From Coptis chinensis (lineage: Eukaryota; Streptophyta; Magnoliopsida; Ranunculales; Ranunculaceae): 64,000 nt of DNA. A program made the translations under genes and the position numbers. The notes beneath the pieces were generated by a model, which was not told the origin of the DNA, made no database searches, and saw only the letters and a program-made list of their open reading frames with translations. Positions 59,640 through 64,000 of the stretch are shown here, piece after piece. Position 1 is the first letter of the stretch. Each line of letters begins with the position of its first letter. The stretch is from assembly GCA_015680905.1 (NCBI GenBank), contig CM027380.1:34960001-35024000 (forward strand), in the 5' to 3' direction.

Positions 59640-61260
59640 ATCACTCACAAACAATGAGCTATGAGTACGAACAATGAGCTATACATCAACATGAGCTATG
59701 AGTACGAACAATGATTATTCATACCTATAATGATTGTTCATACCTATTTAGGGGTGTCATACCTCAGAGCTATGAACAATCATTGTTTATATGAATACTC
59801 ATTGTTCATAGCTATTTGGGGTATGAACAATCATTGTTCATACTCATTCATACCTCAATATGAGTATAAACAATCACTGTTCATATCTTAACATGAGTTA
59901 TGAGAAATCACTGTTCATAATGTATAAGTTCATACCTTAACATAATGTATAATCAATAAGAACACATATTGGAGTATGAACAATCATTGTTCATAAGTCC
60001 ATACCTTAACATTATGTATAATCAATAAGAACACATATTGGAGTACGTACAATCATTGTTCATACATCAACATAGTGTATGAAGCATAGTACAAAATATC
60101 ACGATATATCGTGATATATTGCGATATATATCGAGATTTTAGCAAATGATAAGTAAATATCGCGATATGCTTAAAGATATTTACAACTACAAAAATCAGT
60201 GATATTATCGATATTTTGAGATTTTTTGCGATATTTATAGATATTTGGCGATATTTTGTGTATGTAACAATTTTATTTAATATTTACCATTATATTTCAA
60301 ATAAATATAAATTATATATCATGATATTTGTCGATATTTTGGATATATCCACGATATTTGCATATGAAACAATGTCAAATATCCCCAAAGAAGGGGATAT
60401 ATCCACGATACATATCCATAAACCAGAATCGATATTTGCCATATCCCCGATATTTTGTACTATGGTATGAAGTATGGTAACCTATTTGGGTATGAACAAT
60501 CACTATTCATACATCACATAAGATATGAGCAATGACCAAAACGACATAAAATGCAAAATCGGAAAAAATTTATTTCAAATCCGGGATATTTGTCATTACA
60601 GGAGAGAGATATAAAGTCTTTATCTGAGCTTCAGTGGACGACATTTAATTTGGAAGGAAAAAAATGCTAGAAGATTTCAACAAACATCTAAGCCAGCCTC
60701 AATTGTCTATAACAAGAAGGTAAAAGACATAAAGAACTACTTGCAAGAGTTAAAAGCTATTGAAGTATATATACTTAGGTTGATGTATTGAAGAAGGCGA
60801 TAAAGCGGTTGAATTGGAATCTGACTCTACCAGAGCTAGCAATGCAATCAACAAGCTTGAGAAACCACCATGGTATTGTCCAGTCTTAAGGATATGTTTT
60901 TTTTTTTTTTATAATCACTCACAAACCCAATCTCCACATTTAAGGACGAAATGAGCTGTGAACACTCATTGTTCATACTATACATCAACATGAGCTATGA
61001 GTATGAACAATGACTGTTCCTACCTATAATGATTGTTAATACATATTTGGGGGGGAGGGAGTCATACCTCAACCTGAGCTATGAACAATCATTGTTTATA
61101 TGAAGACTCATTGTTCATACTTATTTTAGGTATGAATAATAAGTGTTCATACCTCAATATGAGTATGAACAATCACCGCTCATACCTTAACATGAAGTTA
61201 TGAAAGTCACTATTCATTCATTAACAATCATTGTTCATATCTATTTGGGGTTATTGAGCA
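59640..61260. repeat. Cluster of GAACAATCATTGTTC-type palindromic repeats
   Basis: Many near-copies of (T)ATGAACAATCATTGTTCATA occur at 59640-60070, 60470-60535 and 60950-61250. The block starting TTTATAATCACTCACAAAC recurs at about 59634 and 60908 with about 200 colinear bases, a direct repeat 1.27 kb apart. A hAT-like MITE lies between. No ORF of note. Confidence 0.7.
60085..60464. mobile_element. hAT-like MITE with 16-bp perfect TIRs
   Basis: Ends CATAGTACAAAATATC and GATATTTTGTACTATG are perfect inverted repeats, flanked by GTATGAAG on both sides (60077-60084, 60465-60472). An 8-bp duplication fits the hAT superfamily. The 380-base interior is made of CGATATATCG-like repeats and has no ORF. 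It interrupts the palindromic repeat cluster. Confidence 0.82.
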
Positions 61261-61339
61261 AACACATAAGCTGATTTTACTTCCCTCCTAAACCAAAAAT
61301 TGTAAAATAAAAACGTTATTGAACCCCTAACTTAGTTAT

Positions 61340-61680
61340 TTTTCTCTTCAACAAAGGTCGAAAATATCGTCCGATATATCAATATATCGGAATATGAGTA
61401 CACGATATGGAAATCATGTATATCGATTGACTTGGATCGATATGTATTAGCAATATATCTGATATATTTGATATATATCGATTGACTTGTTGACTGTTTG
61501 ACCGATTATATTGACTGTTGACAGATAATTCTGACATATGTCGTTATATATCGGCAATATATCAGCAATATAATGATATATATCGAAATTTTAACTATTT
61601 AAAAAAAGATGGAATCTCTGAAATATCAATATTGACTGATATATTTCGGGTTTGGTGTGTGTGTGTGTGTGTGGGGCATT
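61340..61680. repeat. GATATATCG-rich repeat without visible termini
   Basis: Many (C)GATATATCG(G)-like units and TTGACT motifs, composition like the hAT-like MITE at 60085, ending in a (GT)n run (about 61657-61672). No inverted ends or target duplication found; possibly a degraded relative. Confidence 0.45.
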
Positions 61681-62189
61681 GACCACATTTTGGATGAAGT
61701 ACAATTTTTAATTTTGTTTCAGTTTATCGGAATTTTCAAAATTTCAAAACTTCATAAAATTTGAAGAATTTATCTTCCCGGCTTCCCCACACACCACGTC
61801 CAAACCCACGATCCCCACACGGTCACACACTCACACACCAAGTCCAAACCCACGATCACCGTGTTTCCCCCCTCCACTTTCGAATGGATCTCCACATTCT
61901 CTATTTCCGCTCCATTTATTATCAACCATCAACAGTCAACTGTTTGTTTGTTTCTCCATCCCGCTTCTTTTCATATCTGTTGCAATGTAGATTACTTAAT
62001 TTTTTTCATTGATCATCTTCGATTGATGAATACCTTTAAGATTATGCCTTAAATACTGACTTGAAGGGCAACGTAGAGTTCTTTGCTATAATTAGTTTTC
62101 TATCAACTGGAAATGGAGTTTGTTTTTGAAAGCTCATGTTAACTGTTTGAACTATTCCCCTTTTACTGTTTGTTAGACAGAAAAAGTCG
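61681..62189. other. Possible 5' leader upstream of exon-like 62192-62278
   Basis: A C-rich, CACACACC-containing stretch (61780-61870) resembles a plant 5' UTR. No ORF is convincing. An AG acceptor (TTAGACAG) precedes 62180. Confidence 0.25.
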
Positions 62190-62191
62190 AT

Positions 62192-62278
62192 ATGGAGAAT
62201 ACACTTGTTGATGAGAGCCAAAGACAGTTGGAGGAATTTGGAGCTTCCTCTACATCAAGGCAATACGAATCCAGTGGT
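62192..62278 (+). CDS. Exon-like short ORF, unassigned
   Basis: Between TTAGACAG and a GTATG donor, ATG at 62192 opens 29 codons starting MENTLVDESQRQLEEFGASS. It is not the N-terminus expected for TOC1, which begins the receiver domain within about 20 residues. It may be a first exon of a chimeric transcript or chance. Confidence 0.25.
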
Positions 62279-63133
62279 ATGTTTTTAAGTCAAAAGAATA
62301 CCCATCTTTGTTTCACGGTTTCACCAACATTGCAGGGGTTTATGTTACAGAGTCTTTGTAGTTGATTTAGTGAAAGGATGTAGGTCCTAGGATGTTGCAT
62401 TTATGAAATTAATCTAAGTAACGTGATTAGTATTGCCAACCAAGACGTAGTATGGACTATAGTATTCTAGATATATTCTATTGGAAATGTTTATTATCCT
62501 TTTGAAGTAGCGGTCGTTCAACTTCCCTTTTGAATGTATGATGTACATACTTTCTCCTGTAGGGTAATAACCTTATGAAGAATAACCTTAAGGGTAATAA
62601 CCTTATGATGTACATACTTTATCCTTTATTTGGATTTAGATTTTTGAACAAAGTAGTGAACTGAGCTACAGTCTTGGAATTTTGCTTTTGGATTTGTTAT
62701 CTTATTACCTGTACAATGAGTTTGGCTTTTGTCGTGAAAGCCAAGATCATATTGGCTGACTTTATCTCTTAGTATCTCTCCGACTGGGCTTGTAGAATGG
62801 CACTATAGGATTTATGTAATTGAGATAAGGGTGGCTAATGAGACGCTTTGCCCTTGCCATTAGAATTCTTAACAATCTCATTGCATATTTATATTGGTCA
62901 CTATTTGCATGGCATCAATTCTTGTTGGTAAGCCATTTGTCTGTTTGCATTCAACTTTGGTTATTGTTTGTCCATGGGTCTTTTGCTCTGAAAACGGAGG
63001 CAAGTTTTTTGGAGAAAGATTTTCTCAATTACTCTTATGGTGGTCTCCTCTTCCCATGGTTTTATTATTATACAAGCTTTTCTATAAACTCTTTCTTTTG
63101 AGAGGATTCCACATCTCTTAATCTTTTCTCTAG

Positions 63134-64000
63134 TATATACTTGTCGAAGTTGACCTTTCGGTAACCAAAGGCTTAAAGCTGTTAAAGTACATTATGCACG
63201 ACGAACAATTACGGAGGATTCCTATCATCAGTAAGTTCAATTTGATATTGTATGTTCTATCTTTTGCATGTATGTGAACTGATTCTCACTTTTCTTATCA
63301 TTTTGAATCGCTCAGTGATGTCTGCTCAAGATGAGGTTTCTGTTGTTGTGAAGTGCTTGAAACTTGGAGCAGCTGATTATCTTGTTAAGCCATTACGCAC
63401 CAATGAGCTATTGAACTTATGGACTCACATGTGGAGAAGGCGACAAATTGGTTGGTTTTTTCAACCGTGTGATTTTTTTTTTATTTTTTGACGTTTGGTT
63501 GGGTCTTTCTGCTTCTGTGTACTGTTTGGTTTTTGAAAAAGAACAGGAATGTACAGGCTCTGCCAATTGACCTGGTGTTGTCTGCTAATCGCATACTGAG
63601 ACAGTTAGCACATATGCAGGGGAGCCATATGTAGATTTTTTCTTAGGTTATCTATGAAAATATGCCTTTGTTTTTTCTTGGTAATAAGTAAATGAATATT
63701 TGACTCTATGAAAATATGCAGTAATTGTCTAATCGCGGACTGCAACTGTCATAAGCTACCATTTGTGTATAATCCATAGAGTTTTTGTACATAGCGTGAG
63801 TAGGATCTTCCTACAATTCAGCATGAGTACTTCAATAGTATAAAACAGATGGACTATTGGACCCATTTCAGGAAATTCATTTTCTGTTTCATTTACTTTC
63901 AGCTTGGTTTGTCGGAGAAGAAGATTTTGAATTATGACTTTGATATGGTAGTGTCGAACCCCAGTGATGCCAATACCAATAGCACAACTGTATTCTCAGA
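63134..64000 (+). pseudogene. TOC1: TOC1/PRR1 pseudo-response regulator, partial (three exons, runs off window)
   Basis: Exons 63134-63230 (YILVEVDLSVTKGLKLLKYI), 63316-63450 ([40 protein letters not shown]) and 63903 to the window end (LGLSEKKILNYDFDM, SNPSDANTNSTTVFS). These are the second half of the pseudo-receiver domain and the region after it of TOC1, an evening component of the plant clock that represses morning genes. Introns have GT/AG ends at TOC1-like places. The first half of the receiver (about 70 residues) is absent in the 850 bases upstream. The second joint is out of frame because of one extra T before 63450 (ATTG where ATG is usual). The CCT domain would be outside the window. 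Confidence 0.78.

Noticed and set aside
1-64000. CRISPR arrays, bacterial operons, rRNA or tRNA genes
   Set aside because: No regular repeat-spacer pattern, no operon-like gene packing, and no cloverleaf or rRNA core seen; the window is plant nuclear DNA.

Overview
The window is repeat-dominated nuclear DNA of a flowering plant, most likely a eudicot. The evidence is: fragments of plant-specific genes (TOC1/PRR1 pseudo-response regulator, LONGIFOLIA/TRM, golgin candidate 1, a PORR-domain organellar RNA-binding protein, a GH3 beta-xylosidase-like enzyme); Athila-type Ty3/gypsy retrotransposons primed by a tRNA-Asp-like site; a long-LTR element with a tRNA-iMet site; and CACTA, Mutator-like, Harbinger-like and hAT-like DNA elements. 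The species cannot be named from sequence alone. No intact, uninterrupted host gene is visible.

Layout. 1-9333: minus-strand Athila-like element A, its 3' end outside the window, lacking reverse transcriptase, RNase H and integrase. 9334-10441: 3' end of another Athila relative (E). 11022-15350: plus-strand element B1, interrupted by a solo LTR (12811-14237). 15351 to about 19640: plus-strand element C, truncated after gag, carrying a Pack-MULE (17166-18368) with a PORR gene fragment. About 19641-22085: minus-strand element B2, a relative of B1. 22086-31944: gene debris (GH3 fragment, golgin exons with a MITE in an intron, part of a LONGIFOLIA-like exon) plus unassigned DNA. 31945-42561: a complete minus-strand element G with 3.6-kb LTRs, almost no internal domain and a CACTA element in one LTR. 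It splits the LONGIFOLIA-like exon. 42562-43818: exon remainder, a strong G-quadruplex motif and a Helitron-like terminus. 43819-58530: complete plus-strand Athila-like element D with gag, protease, RT, RNase H, integrase and two further ORFs. 58531-62100: duplications, a second Helitron-like terminus, palindromic repeats and a hAT-like MITE. 63134-64000: TOC1 exons running off the edge.

Related copies inside the window supply empty sites. For the solo LTR, the Pack-MULE and the CACTA element, an uninterrupted paralogous sequence is present elsewhere in the window, so these insertions are well supported. Elements D and G have perfect 5-bp target-site duplications.

A recurring caution: otherwise near-identical copies differ at CAG/CTG sites, and several apparent frameshifts in gene fragments sit at the same trinucleotides. 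This looks like a base-calling or consensus artefact at methylated CHG sites. Many broken frames here should therefore not be taken at face value. I found no convincing new biological system. The most unusual features are the RT-less element A beside full-length D, the very long-LTR element G with its W-box array, and the repeated polypurine modules in D.
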